A DNA stretch of 64,000 nucleotides. It comes from an archaeon (lineage in GTDB: Archaea; Nanobdellota; Nanobdellia; Woesearchaeales; GW2011-AR15). The stretch is taken from NCBI GenBank assembly GCA_018657065.1, contig JABHXU010000005.1, positions 1 to 64,000 of the forward strand, read 5' to 3'. Shown here piece after piece: positions 7,946-14,662 of the stretch (its first letter is position 1; every line of letters begins with the position of its first letter). The position numbers were made by a program, and so were the translations under genes. Below the pieces are notes generated by a model. That model was not told where the DNA came from and made no database searches. It saw only the letters and a list, made by a program, of their open reading frames with translations.

Positions 7946-8046
7946 ACTTGCCTTTTTTGGGAACAATGGGGCTCTACTTATTTACAAGGACTGTGTCCAA
8001 CAAAGTTTTGTTACCTCACGTTACCGTCAAAAAGGCAAGTTTTTAT
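7946..8046 (+). ncRNA. Candidate structured small RNA closed by a 13-bp stem
   Basis: This non-coding stretch begins ACTTGCCTTTTTTG (7946-7959) and ends CAAAAAGGCAAGT (8028-8040). The two ends pair perfectly over about 13 bp, enclosing about 70 bases. Inside are smaller hairpins, GGAC-TGT-GTCC and AACAA-AGTT-TTGTT, and a repeated GTTACC. A T-rich run follows directly at 8040-8046, as expected for archaeal termination. The TATA box at 7915-7926 places transcription start at the first stem base. It does not match tRNA, 5S, SRP, C/D-box or H/ACA patterns I can check by eye. A short mobile element with 13-bp inverted ends is the main alternative. Confidence 0.45.
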
Positions 8047-8087
8047 TCTATAAAATCTAGTATTTAAAAATTATTAAGAAAAAAAAA

Positions 8088-8354
8088 TTACTCGTCTTCT
8101 GGATTATAAGACGGAACTGCTGATTTATTTATAATCATAATATCACCAACACTTTTAACAAGTTGATGAGGAACAACGACTCCTTTTGCACTTCCTAAAA
8201 CTTGTGTTAAAAATGAATTTCTTGTAGCTTTAACTCTCCATCCACCAATTTTGTTTGTAGCTATAATAATCTCCTCAATATCTCCAAAATAGTCTCCTTC
8301 ATCTGTGAAAACTTTCATATCATAACATTCTGAAACTCTTTTCATCTTAAGCAT
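8088..8354 (-). CDS. PRC-barrel domain protein
   Basis: From the ATG at 8354 the product is 88 residues. The start is set by a GGAGGG ribosome binding site 8 bases upstream; an in-frame TTG at 8369 overlaps that site. The sequence MKVFTDEGDYFGDIEEIIIA followed by GVVVPHQLVKSVGDIMIIN is the PRC-barrel fold, with the G-x-V/I-x-D-I pattern and the closing 'V...GD.iil'. In euryarchaea small PRC-barrel proteins act as cell-division partners of SepF (CdpA/CdpB); others associate with RNA-processing factors. Which role applies here is unknown. It is a monocistronic gene, divergent from the AK6-type kinase with a palindrome between them. Confidence 0.85.
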   Translation of the reverse strand: MLKMKRVSECYDMKVFTDEGDYFGDIEEIIIATNKIGGWRVKATRNSFLTQVLGSAKGVVVPHQLVKSVGDIMIINKSAVPSYNPEDE

Positions 8355-8401
8355 TATAAATCCCTCCAAATACGATAAAAATTACAAATTTTTAGCGTGC
8401 C

Positions 8402-8423
8402 AATAAAACAAACGTGTTTTATT
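8402..8423. promoter_or_regulatory. Perfect 9-bp inverted repeat between divergent genes
   Basis: Arms AATAAAACA (8402-8410) and TGTTTTATT (8415-8423) are exact complements with a 4-base spacer. The site lies 48 bases upstream of the PRC-barrel gene and about 28 bases upstream of the AK6 TATA box. It could be an operator for either gene, or a stem-loop. Confidence 0.45.
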
Positions 8424-8450
8424 ACCTATACTTCTTTTAATTATTATCAC

Positions 8451-8458
8451 ATTTATAT
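8451..8458 (+). promoter_or_regulatory. TATA box of the AK6-type kinase / transporter operon
   Basis: ATTTATAT lies about 27 bases before the ATG at 8482, consistent with a leaderless transcript. Confidence 0.5.
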
Positions 8459-8481
8459 AGTTTTTTATATTCCTGTGCTCC

Positions 8482-8916
8482 ATGATTATAATAATTTCAG
8501 GTACTCCAGGAACAGGTAAAACCACATTTGCAAAAAAAATTGCAAAAGAAAAAAATCTTGAATATATTGATGTTAAAAAAATAATTGAACAAAATAATCT
8601 TTCTGAAGGTTTCGATAAAAAAAGGAATACAAAAATTATTGATGTTGAAAAATTGAATAAAATTCTGTTAAAATTAATTAGTGAGAAAAAAAATATTGTC
8701 ATTGATTCACATATGTCACATTATCTACCTTCAGATGTTGTTGATATTTGTTATATAACGAAATGCTCATTACCTATACTCAAAAAAAGATTAGAAGAAA
8801 GAAATTATTCAGAAGAAAAAATTCGAGAAAACCTAGATGCTGAAATTTTTGATACTTGTAGAATTGAAGCTTTGGAAAAAGGACATAAAATTAAGGTAGT
8901 GAAAACTGATGAATAG
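8482..8916 (+). CDS. AK6/Fap7-type adenylate kinase (ribosome assembly NMP kinase)
   Basis: The 144-residue P-loop protein has a Walker A GTPGTGKTT at 7-15 and the short lid and NMP region typical of human AK6/yeast Fap7: IDSHMSHYLP, the conserved ICYITKCSLPILKKRLEERNY, and a NLDAEIFDTCRIEA stretch. This family converts AMP and ATP to ADP and acts with Rps14 in small-subunit maturation. Its size excludes the normal Adk, which often follows secY in archaea but is not seen there in this window. The start is a leaderless ATG after the TATA box. The next gene overlaps by 8 bases. Confidence 0.9.
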   Translation: MIIIISGTPGTGKTTFAKKIAKEKNLEYIDVKKIIEQNNLSEGFDKKRNTKIIDVEKLNKILLKLISEKKNIVIDSHMSHYLPSDVVDICYITKCSLPILKKRLEERNYSEEKIRENLDAEIFDTCRIEALEKGHKIKVVKTDE

Positions 8917-9772
8917 TTTAATTATGGTTCTTTTTGTTGCGTTTTTAGGAGGTGCTCTTCCTGTATTTATGAAAATAACAATGGAAGTTATTCCTCCACA
9001 AACCTTTATTTTTTTAAGATTCATAATTGCCGCTATAATTTTAGTTCCTCTATTTTTATATAAAAAAGAAAAATTAATTGGAAAAAAACAATTTTTATTT
9101 GTTGCCATATTTGGATATTTGAACATACTTTTCGCGTCTTTAGGAATTCATAGAACAAGTCCAGTCATGAGTCAAATGCTTTATTCTGTTGTTCCAATAA
9201 TTACTGCAGTATTTGCTCATTTTTTCTTAAAAACAAAACTAACTAAAAAAAGAATACTCGGTGTTGTTATTGGTTTTGTAGGTGTATTAATAATAATTAT
9301 TGCACCTGCAATTCAAAAAAATCAAATGTCTTCCGGAAGTTTATTAGGAAACATTATTGTTTCATTTGCAGTATTATCTTACTCAGTTTATACAATCACT
9401 TCAAAAAAAATTCAGAAAAAAAATTCTTCCCTTACTGTCATGACTTATCTAACTTTTTTTATTTTATCAATTCAAATATTTATTATGCCTTTTGAAATTA
9501 ATAATCTAGATTTTATTTCTAATATAACAAATAAAACAATTATTGCTTTGTTATATGTTGGTATAATTGGCACAAGCCTCTACCACTTCCTTTATCTTAA
9601 TGTAATAAAAACAGCAGGTCCTGTTACTGCGTCCCTTGTACTATATTTACAACCCATTTTTAGTTTCATATCAGCTTTTTTTTTACTAGGAGAAACAATT
9701 TCATTAAGTTTTATAATCGGTAGTATATTTGCACTAAGTGGTGCTTACATTACAAGTAGTAATCAAAATTAA
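8909..9772 (+). CDS. EamA-family (DMT) transporter, 10 membrane segments
   Basis: The 287-residue product has ten hydrophobic segments in two homologous halves of five, the standard EamA arrangement. The first half begins GGALPVFMKITMEVIPPQTF and the second half includes the matching KTAGPVTASLVLYLQPIFSF motif near the C-terminus. It sits in the cytoplasmic membrane as a drug/metabolite-type exporter or importer; substrate cannot be told. It overlaps the kinase gene by 8 bases, giving translational coupling. It ends tail to tail with maf, the two stops sharing TTAA. Confidence 0.9.
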   Translation: MNSLIMVLFVAFLGGALPVFMKITMEVIPPQTFIFLRFIIAAIILVPLFLYKKEKLIGKKQFLFVAIFGYLNILFASLGIHRTSPVMSQMLYSVVPIITAVFAHFFLKTKLTKKRILGVVIGFVGVLIIIIAPAIQKNQMSSGSLLGNIIVSFAVLSYSVYTITSKKIQKKNSSLTVMTYLTFFILSIQIFIMPFEINNLDFISNITNKTIIALLYVGIIGTSLYHFLYLNVIKTAGPVTASLVLYLQPIFSFISAFFLLGETISLSFIIGSIFALSGAYITSSNQN

Positions 9773-10353
9773 TAATCAAAAATCTTAATCCCTATTTCTC
9801 GAAAAATTTTGTGTAATGCTGGCAAAGGTAATCCAACAACATTTGAAAAACAACCTTGAACTTCTTCAACTATTACAGTTCCTAAGTCCATCATACCAAA
9901 ACTTCCTGCTTTATCCATTGGATCTTTTGTTTTAATATATGATAAAATTTCATCATCTGTAAGTATAGCGATTTTAACATTTGTTGTTACAAGTTCAAAA
10001 TATTCTTTATTTTCATTTAAATCTAAAACACAAAGTCCTCCAATAACACTTATCCATTTTCCTGATTGTTTTTTAAGCATTAAAAACGCGTCTTTTTCAT
10101 CTTTGGGTTTTCCTAAAACTTCATTATTTAAAACAACAAATGCGTCACCGGCAATAATAACGCCTGAATTATAATGTTTTGCCACATCTTTTGCTTTACC
10201 AATTGAATGTTTTTTAGCAATTTCTTCAGGTGATAAATCTAATCCATTATCTTCAACATATTTACTAACATGAACTTTAAAGTTAGTTCCTAGAATTGTT
10301 GAGAGAAGTCTTTTTCTTCTTGGTGATTTTGATGCTAAAATTATTTCTTTCAT
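9769..10353 (-). CDS. maf: Maf-type nucleotide pyrophosphatase
   Basis: Maf/HAM1-fold enzymes hydrolyse nucleoside triphosphates, often modified or pyrimidine ones, to the monophosphate. The 194-residue protein opens with ILASKSPRRKRLL (5-17), the family signature, followed by the GDAFVVLNNEVLGKPKDE segment with the catalytic Asp and Lys. DKAGSFGMMDLG and the closing GCFSNVVGLPLPALH are also diagnostic. The ATG overlaps the stop of the upstream regulator gene (10350-10353), so both are in one transcript. Confidence 0.95.
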   Translation of the reverse strand: MKEIILASKSPRRKRLLSTILGTNFKVHVSKYVEDNGLDLSPEEIAKKHSIGKAKDVAKHYNSGVIIAGDAFVVLNNEVLGKPKDEKDAFLMLKKQSGKWISVIGGLCVLDLNENKEYFELVTTNVKIAILTDDEILSYIKTKDPMDKAGSFGMMDLGTVIVEEVQGCFSNVVGLPLPALHKIFREIGIKIFDY

Positions 10354-11273
10354 TCTAATACCTCTATGCTATCTATTTTTCCATCTCCATCTAAATCAAA
10401 TCCTTGAACAATTGCATGGAACTCTTTTTGACCTGTAAATCTATGGATTGTTTGTTTAGTAAATTTTGTTAAAGCTAATACAGCAGATTTTGTTCCTATA
10501 AACCTAATTCCTGCAATAACTAAAATAAAGTGTTCTGGACTATAAGGATTTGGCACTTTTGAAATCATACCTATGCTTTCTTCAGTGTATGTTTGTTTTT
10601 TTGTAACTATGCCCCAAGGTCTTTTCTCAGAAAATTTTGCAGGAAGAAAATCATTAATTTTTCCAACAACTAAATTCGTTACAGGACCTCCAACTAAAAT
10701 TAAATTTTTTGATTGTTTTAGATCAATATCTACATCAAGTTTTGTTGAAAATTCACTTGCAACTAAATATTGTCCTAAAAAAAGAGCTAAATCTATTGCA
10801 TAGTGCCCATCTCTTGCTCGTGCTTTATGTGGTCCATGCGGATCAGGACTACCTACAACAATTTTTGCATTCAAATCATTATCTTTTACAAAAGGAGTTA
10901 AAAAAGTTTCAATTAAAGGATCTTTTTTCTCTATAAGTCCATCTAATTTTTTCCAATTTTTTGAAAGAGAAAATACAAAATTCAAATATTTAGGAGCTAA
11001 TTTTTTTGCAACTGTACCTCTTATTTCTTCTCTTTCTACAATTTCTAACAATCCTGAATTGGTCATTTGTTTTATATGATAATACACTTTTTGTTCATGC
11101 ATTTTGAGTTCTTTTGCTATTTGTGCAGGATACATTGGTTTTTTTGCTAATAAATTTAGAATTCTAAGTCGTGTTGGATGATCAATTATTTTGAGAGATG
11201 AGGGATTATCTACTAAAGCTGCTTCGCTATAACTTAATTTATTATTTTCTTCTTTTAAAACATAAGTTTTCAT
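10350..11273 (-). CDS. ArsR-like winged-helix regulator with a C-terminal S-layer-like domain
   Basis: The 307-residue protein has an ArsR-type winged helix at about 27-90 (DHPTRLRILNLLAKKPMYPA, then MHEQKVYYHIKQMTNSGLLE), without obvious metal-binding cysteines. Residues 130-285 resemble domains found in archaeal S-layer-like proteins (NLILVGGPVTNLVVGKIN, then HFILVIAGIRFIGTKSAV). It ends DLDGDGKIDSIEVLE, an EF-hand or dockerin-like calcium loop. There is no signal peptide, so it acts in the cytoplasm, presumably as a sensor-repressor. It faces glmM across a divergent promoter region with an inverted repeat. The ligand is unknown. Confidence 0.75.
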   Translation of the reverse strand: MKTYVLKEENNKLSYSEAALVDNPSSLKIIDHPTRLRILNLLAKKPMYPAQIAKELKMHEQKVYYHIKQMTNSGLLEIVEREEIRGTVAKKLAPKYLNFVFSLSKNWKKLDGLIEKKDPLIETFLTPFVKDNDLNAKIVVGSPDPHGPHKARARDGHYAIDLALFLGQYLVASEFSTKLDVDIDLKQSKNLILVGGPVTNLVVGKINDFLPAKFSEKRPWGIVTKKQTYTEESIGMISKVPNPYSPEHFILVIAGIRFIGTKSAVLALTKFTKQTIHRFTGQKEFHAIVQGFDLDGDGKIDSIEVLE

Positions 11274-11293
11274 TACTATAAGAAAAGTTATAA

Positions 11294-11302
11294 TATTTAT
11301 AT
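11294..11302 (-). promoter_or_regulatory. TATA box of the regulator-maf operon
   Basis: On the minus strand ATATAAATA is centred about 25 bases before the ATG at 11273. Confidence 0.5.
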
Positions 11303-11334
11303 AGTTTTTTATAATATAATCTTATTATGTAATT

Positions 11335-11358
11335 TTGCTTTATAGACGATAAAAGCAA
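11335..11358. promoter_or_regulatory. Inverted repeat between the divergent regulator and glmM promoters
   Basis: Arms TTGCTTTAT (11335-11343) and ATAAAAGCAA (11349-11358) pair with one bulged base around a short centre. The site lies between the two TATA boxes (11294-11302 and 11387-11394). A regulator gene divergent from a biosynthetic operon with a palindrome between them is the classic layout for autoregulation, inferred here from position. Confidence 0.45.
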
Positions 11359-11386
11359 TTATACTATAAATTCATTATTAATTAAG

Positions 11387-11394
11387 TTTTTAAA
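11387..11394 (+). promoter_or_regulatory. TATA box of the UDP-GlcNAc operon
   Basis: TTTTTAAA-type sequence centred about 26 bases before the ATG at 11417. Confidence 0.45.
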
Positions 11395-11416
11395 TGATAA
11401 GTAGAACTTAGTTGTT

Positions 11417-12757
11417 ATGAAATTATTTGGTACTGATGGTGTTAGAGGACTTGCAAATGTTTACCCAATAACTGCTGAAGTTGCTTTAAAATTAGGTAAG
11501 GCTGCTGCAATTGTTCTTTCAAAAAATAAAAATAAACCTCTTTTTTTAATAGGTAAAGATACAAGAAGGTCTTGCTATATGTTAGAAAATGCATTGACCG
11601 CAGGATTAACTTCAATGGGTGCAGATGTTTTATTAGTTGGACCCGTACCAACTCCAGGAGTTGCCCATTTAGTTAGAAGTTTTGCTGCTGATGCTGGAAT
11701 TATGGTTAGCGCGTCTCACAATCCTTATTCACATAATGGAATAAAATTTTTCGACTCTAAAGGACTAAAACTTCCTGATGAAATTGAAGAAAAAATTGAG
11801 AATTTAGTTTTAAATAATCCACTTAGCACAGACCATATTACTGGTGAAGGTATTGGAAAAGCAAAAAGGATTGATGATGCACAAGGAAGATATATTGAAT
11901 TTGTTAAATCTTCAATACAAAATACAAAATTAAAAGGATTAAAAATTGTGTTAGATTGTGCTAATGGTGCTGCTTACAAAGTTGCTCCACAAATACTAAG
12001 AGAACTTGGTGCAGAGTTAATAGTTATCAATAATAACCCAAATGGATTAAATATAAATCTAGATTCTGGTGCTTTGCACCCTAATGTACTAAAAACTGCT
12101 GTTCTAGGACATAATGCAGACCTAGGACTTACTTTGGACGGAGACGCCGATAGAATTTACATGGTTGATGAAAAAGGTAAAATTTTAGATGGAGATGACA
12201 TAACAGCCATTATTGCAATTGATTATTTAAAAAAAGGAAAATTAAAAAATAAAACTGTTGTAATGACTGAATATACTAATCTAGCGTTTAAAAAACTAAT
12301 CGAGAGTAATGGTGGAAAATTTGTAAAGGTTCTAAATGGCGATCGTTATGTTATTGAGGAAATGCTTAAACATGATTATAATTTAGGTGGAGAATACTCA
12401 GGCCATATTATTGTCTCAGACTATAATTCAACTGGAGACGGATTAATTGCAGGCCTCCAAGTTCTAAAAATTATAAAAGAACAAAACAAAAAATTATCAG
12501 AATTATCTTCATTAGAAAAATTTCCACAAGAATTAATTAGTGTTAATGTAACAAAAAAAACTCCATTATCAAAACTAAGCAATGTTCAAAAAGCTATAAA
12601 AAATGCAAATAACATTCTTAAAGAAAATGGTCGTCTTTTAGTACGATATTCTGGAACTGAAAATGTTTGTAGAATTATGGTTGAAGGAAAAAATAAAGAA
12701 CTAATTAAAAAAATAGCAAATGATATTGCTACAGAAATAAAAAAAGAGGTTAATTAA
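11417..12757 (+). CDS. glmM: Phosphoglucosamine mutase
   Basis: GlmM interconverts glucosamine-6-phosphate and glucosamine-1-phosphate. The 446-residue protein starts MKLFGTDGVRG, carries the phosphoserine loop VSASHNPYSHNGIKFF with catalytic Ser100, the metal loop LDGDADRIYMVD near residue 240, the sugar-binding GGEYSGHI and the phosphate-binding RYSGTEN. These are the four motifs of the alpha-D-phosphohexomutase family. MKLFGTDGVRG and the operon context favour glucosamine over mannose. It is followed after one base by the glmU-like gene and then by an ATP-grasp gene and glmS, completing the amino-sugar pathway. Confidence 0.93.
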   Translation: MKLFGTDGVRGLANVYPITAEVALKLGKAAAIVLSKNKNKPLFLIGKDTRRSCYMLENALTAGLTSMGADVLLVGPVPTPGVAHLVRSFAADAGIMVSASHNPYSHNGIKFFDSKGLKLPDEIEEKIENLVLNNPLSTDHITGEGIGKAKRIDDAQGRYIEFVKSSIQNTKLKGLKIVLDCANGAAYKVAPQILRELGAELIVINNNPNGLNINLDSGALHPNVLKTAVLGHNADLGLTLDGDADRIYMVDEKGKILDGDDITAIIAIDYLKKGKLKNKTVVMTEYTNLAFKKLIESNGGKFVKVLNGDRYVIEEMLKHDYNLGGEYSGHIIVSDYNSTGDGLIAGLQVLKIIKEQNKKLSELSSLEKFPQELISVNVTKKTPLSKLSNVQKAIKNANNILKENGRLLVRYSGTENVCRIMVEGKNKELIKKIANDIATEIKKEVN

Positions 12758-12758
12758 A

Positions 12759-13940
12759 ATGCAAGCTGTAATTTTTGCTGCTGGAAAATCTACTAGAACA
12801 TATCCTTTAACTCTTACAAAACCTAAACCACTTCTAGAGATCTTAGGAAAATCAGTTCTAAAACATAATTTAGAACAATTAGACGGAATTGTAAATGAAG
12901 TTATAATTATTGTTGGATATAAAAAAGAACAAATAATTGAAAAATTTGGAAACTCATTTATGTCGTTAAAACTTAGGTATATTGAACAAAAAGAACTAAA
13001 TGGTACTGGTGGTGCACTTATTTGTGCTAAAGAATTTTTAAAAAATAAATTTATTGTTATGAATGGCGATGATTATTTTTCAAAAAAAGATATTGAAAGA
13101 TGTTTTAAACATGAATTTTGTGTTTTAGGTAAAAAAGTAAATGAACTCCACAGATTTGGTGAATTAGTTATTAAAGACAATAATATAATTGAAATCAAAG
13201 AAAAACCGCAAAAAAAAAAAGGTATTGCAAATATAGGACTTTATATTTTTAACGATAAAATATTTGAATTACATTTAAAAAAATCTCCTAGAAAAGAATA
13301 TGAAGTAACTGATTATATTAAATTACTTTCAAATTTAGGAAAAAAAGTAAACTATGAATTAGTTGAAGATTATTGGTTTCCAATAACCTATCCTTGGAAT
13401 CTACTTGATGCTAATGAATTTTTTATTAATAATTTAAAATCAAAAAATAGAGGTATCATTGAAAAAGGAGCCACAGTAAAAGGAAATGTAATTATTGGAA
13501 AAAACACAATAGTTAAATCTGGTTCTTATATTGAAGGTCCTGTTGTTATTGGAGATAATTGTAAAATTGGTCCAAATTGTTATTTAAGACAAAATACGAG
13601 CATCGGAAGTAATTGCAATATTGGAAATGCTGTTGAAATAAAAAATTCAATTATTGGAAACAACACTTGTATTGCTCACCTTAGTTATGTTGGTGATTCA
13701 ATTGTTGGTGAAAATGTTAATTTTGGTGCTGGCACTAAAATTGCTAATCTTAGACATGATAATCTAAATGTCAAATCTTTTGTAAAAGGAGAATTAGTTG
13801 ATACTTTGCGCAGAAAACTAGGTGCAATTTTAGCTGATGGAGTTCATACTGGAATTAACACATCAATTAATCCAGGAAGAAAAATTTGGCCTAACAAAAC
13901 AACCTTGCCTGGCGAAGTTGTTAATAGAGATATACAATGA
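12759..13940 (+). CDS. glmU: Bifunctional sugar-1-phosphate uridylyltransferase / acetyltransferase (GlmU-like)
   Basis: The archaeal GlmU-like enzyme acetylates glucosamine-1-phosphate and then joins it to UMP. The N-terminal nucleotidyltransferase domain has AAGKSTRTYPLTLTKPKPLL (7-26) and MNGDDYF. From about residue 235 a left-handed beta-helix of hexapeptide repeats follows (GNVIIGKNTIVKSGSYIEGP and on) and ends PNKTTLPGEVV. The usual GKGTR is GKSTR here. Length (393) and domain order match the Sulfolobus-type enzymes. The stop overlaps the start of the ATP-grasp gene by 4 bases. Confidence 0.9.
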   Translation: MQAVIFAAGKSTRTYPLTLTKPKPLLEILGKSVLKHNLEQLDGIVNEVIIIVGYKKEQIIEKFGNSFMSLKLRYIEQKELNGTGGALICAKEFLKNKFIVMNGDDYFSKKDIERCFKHEFCVLGKKVNELHRFGELVIKDNNIIEIKEKPQKKKGIANIGLYIFNDKIFELHLKKSPRKEYEVTDYIKLLSNLGKKVNYELVEDYWFPITYPWNLLDANEFFINNLKSKNRGIIEKGATVKGNVIIGKNTIVKSGSYIEGPVVIGDNCKIGPNCYLRQNTSIGSNCNIGNAVEIKNSIIGNNTCIAHLSYVGDSIVGENVNFGAGTKIANLRHDNLNVKSFVKGELVDTLRRKLGAILADGVHTGINTSINPGRKIWPNKTTLPGEVVNRDIQ

Positions 13941-14662
13941 TTCCAAATTACCATATAAGTTCAGGATTTAATTCAAAAGAATTTAATGAATTTTGTAAAG
14001 ATAAATTAAAACCATATAATCATTTAAAAAATATTAATCAACCAAAAACCTCTTTGTTTTCAAAAAAAAACTTAAAAATTTTTTTCAAAGTTCATGATAG
14101 AGTAATATTAAAACCTAGATTTTTAAAAAAAGGCGAAGGAATTTTTATTTTAAAAAAAAAAGATCCTATTCCCAAATTAGAGAATTATCTTATTCAAGAG
14201 TTTATTGATAATGGTTTTGAAAATTATTATTTTGATATCCGAGTTTATGTTCAAAATTTAAACGAGCAAATTATTTGTACTTATGCTAGAATATCAAAAA
14301 AAATTGTTTGTAATATAGCAAACAACGGACGTGTTGAAGATTGTGAGAAATTGTTAAATTTGGTTTATCCAAAAAAAAATATATATAATGAATTATTAGA
14401 ATTAACTAAGAAAATAATTTCTCTTCTTTCATTTAAAGAAGTTGGAATTGATTACATAATTGATAAAACAGGCAAAATATATTTAATTGAATTAAATTCT
14501 AGTCCTGGAATCTTAGGATTATATATTTTAAGAAATCCTGATAATTCAAAATATCCTTCTTTTACAATTAATTATGATGATGAATTCAAAAAAGAAAAAA
14601 AACAAATTTTAGAAAAAATTAGAATCAATAGATACGAGGAATTACAAAAATGTGTGGTATAA
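13937..14662 (+). CDS. ATP-grasp protein (YheC/YheD- or RimK-like) in the UDP-GlcNAc operon
   Basis: The 241-residue product has the ATP-grasp pattern: VILKPRFLKKGEGIFIL (the ATP-lysine and glycine loop, near 55-71), YLIQEFIDN (hinge), YYFDIRVYVQ (95-104), then ARISKKIVCNIANNGRVEDC. The metal-binding pair lies in GIDYIIDKTGKIYLIELNSSPG (near 168-190). This is closest to YheC/D- and RimK-type ligases, which couple ATP hydrolysis to forming an amide or peptide bond. Substrate is unknown. It overlaps glmU by 4 and glmS by 13 bases, so it is tightly co-translated with amino-sugar enzymes. Confidence 0.8.
   Translation: MIPNYHISSGFNSKEFNEFCKDKLKPYNHLKNINQPKTSLFSKKNLKIFFKVHDRVILKPRFLKKGEGIFILKKKDPIPKLENYLIQEFIDNGFENYYFDIRVYVQNLNEQIICTYARISKKIVCNIANNGRVEDCEKLLNLVYPKKNIYNELLELTKKIISLLSFKEVGIDYIIDKTGKIYLIELNSSPGILGLYILRNPDNSKYPSFTINYDDEFKKEKKQILEKIRINRYEELQKCVV

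Noticed and set aside
7946-8040. tRNA, 5S rRNA, SRP RNA or C/D box RNA
   Set aside because: No T-arm, 5S core, SRP helix 8 or C/D box sequences could be recognised on either strand; only a generic structured RNA is supported.
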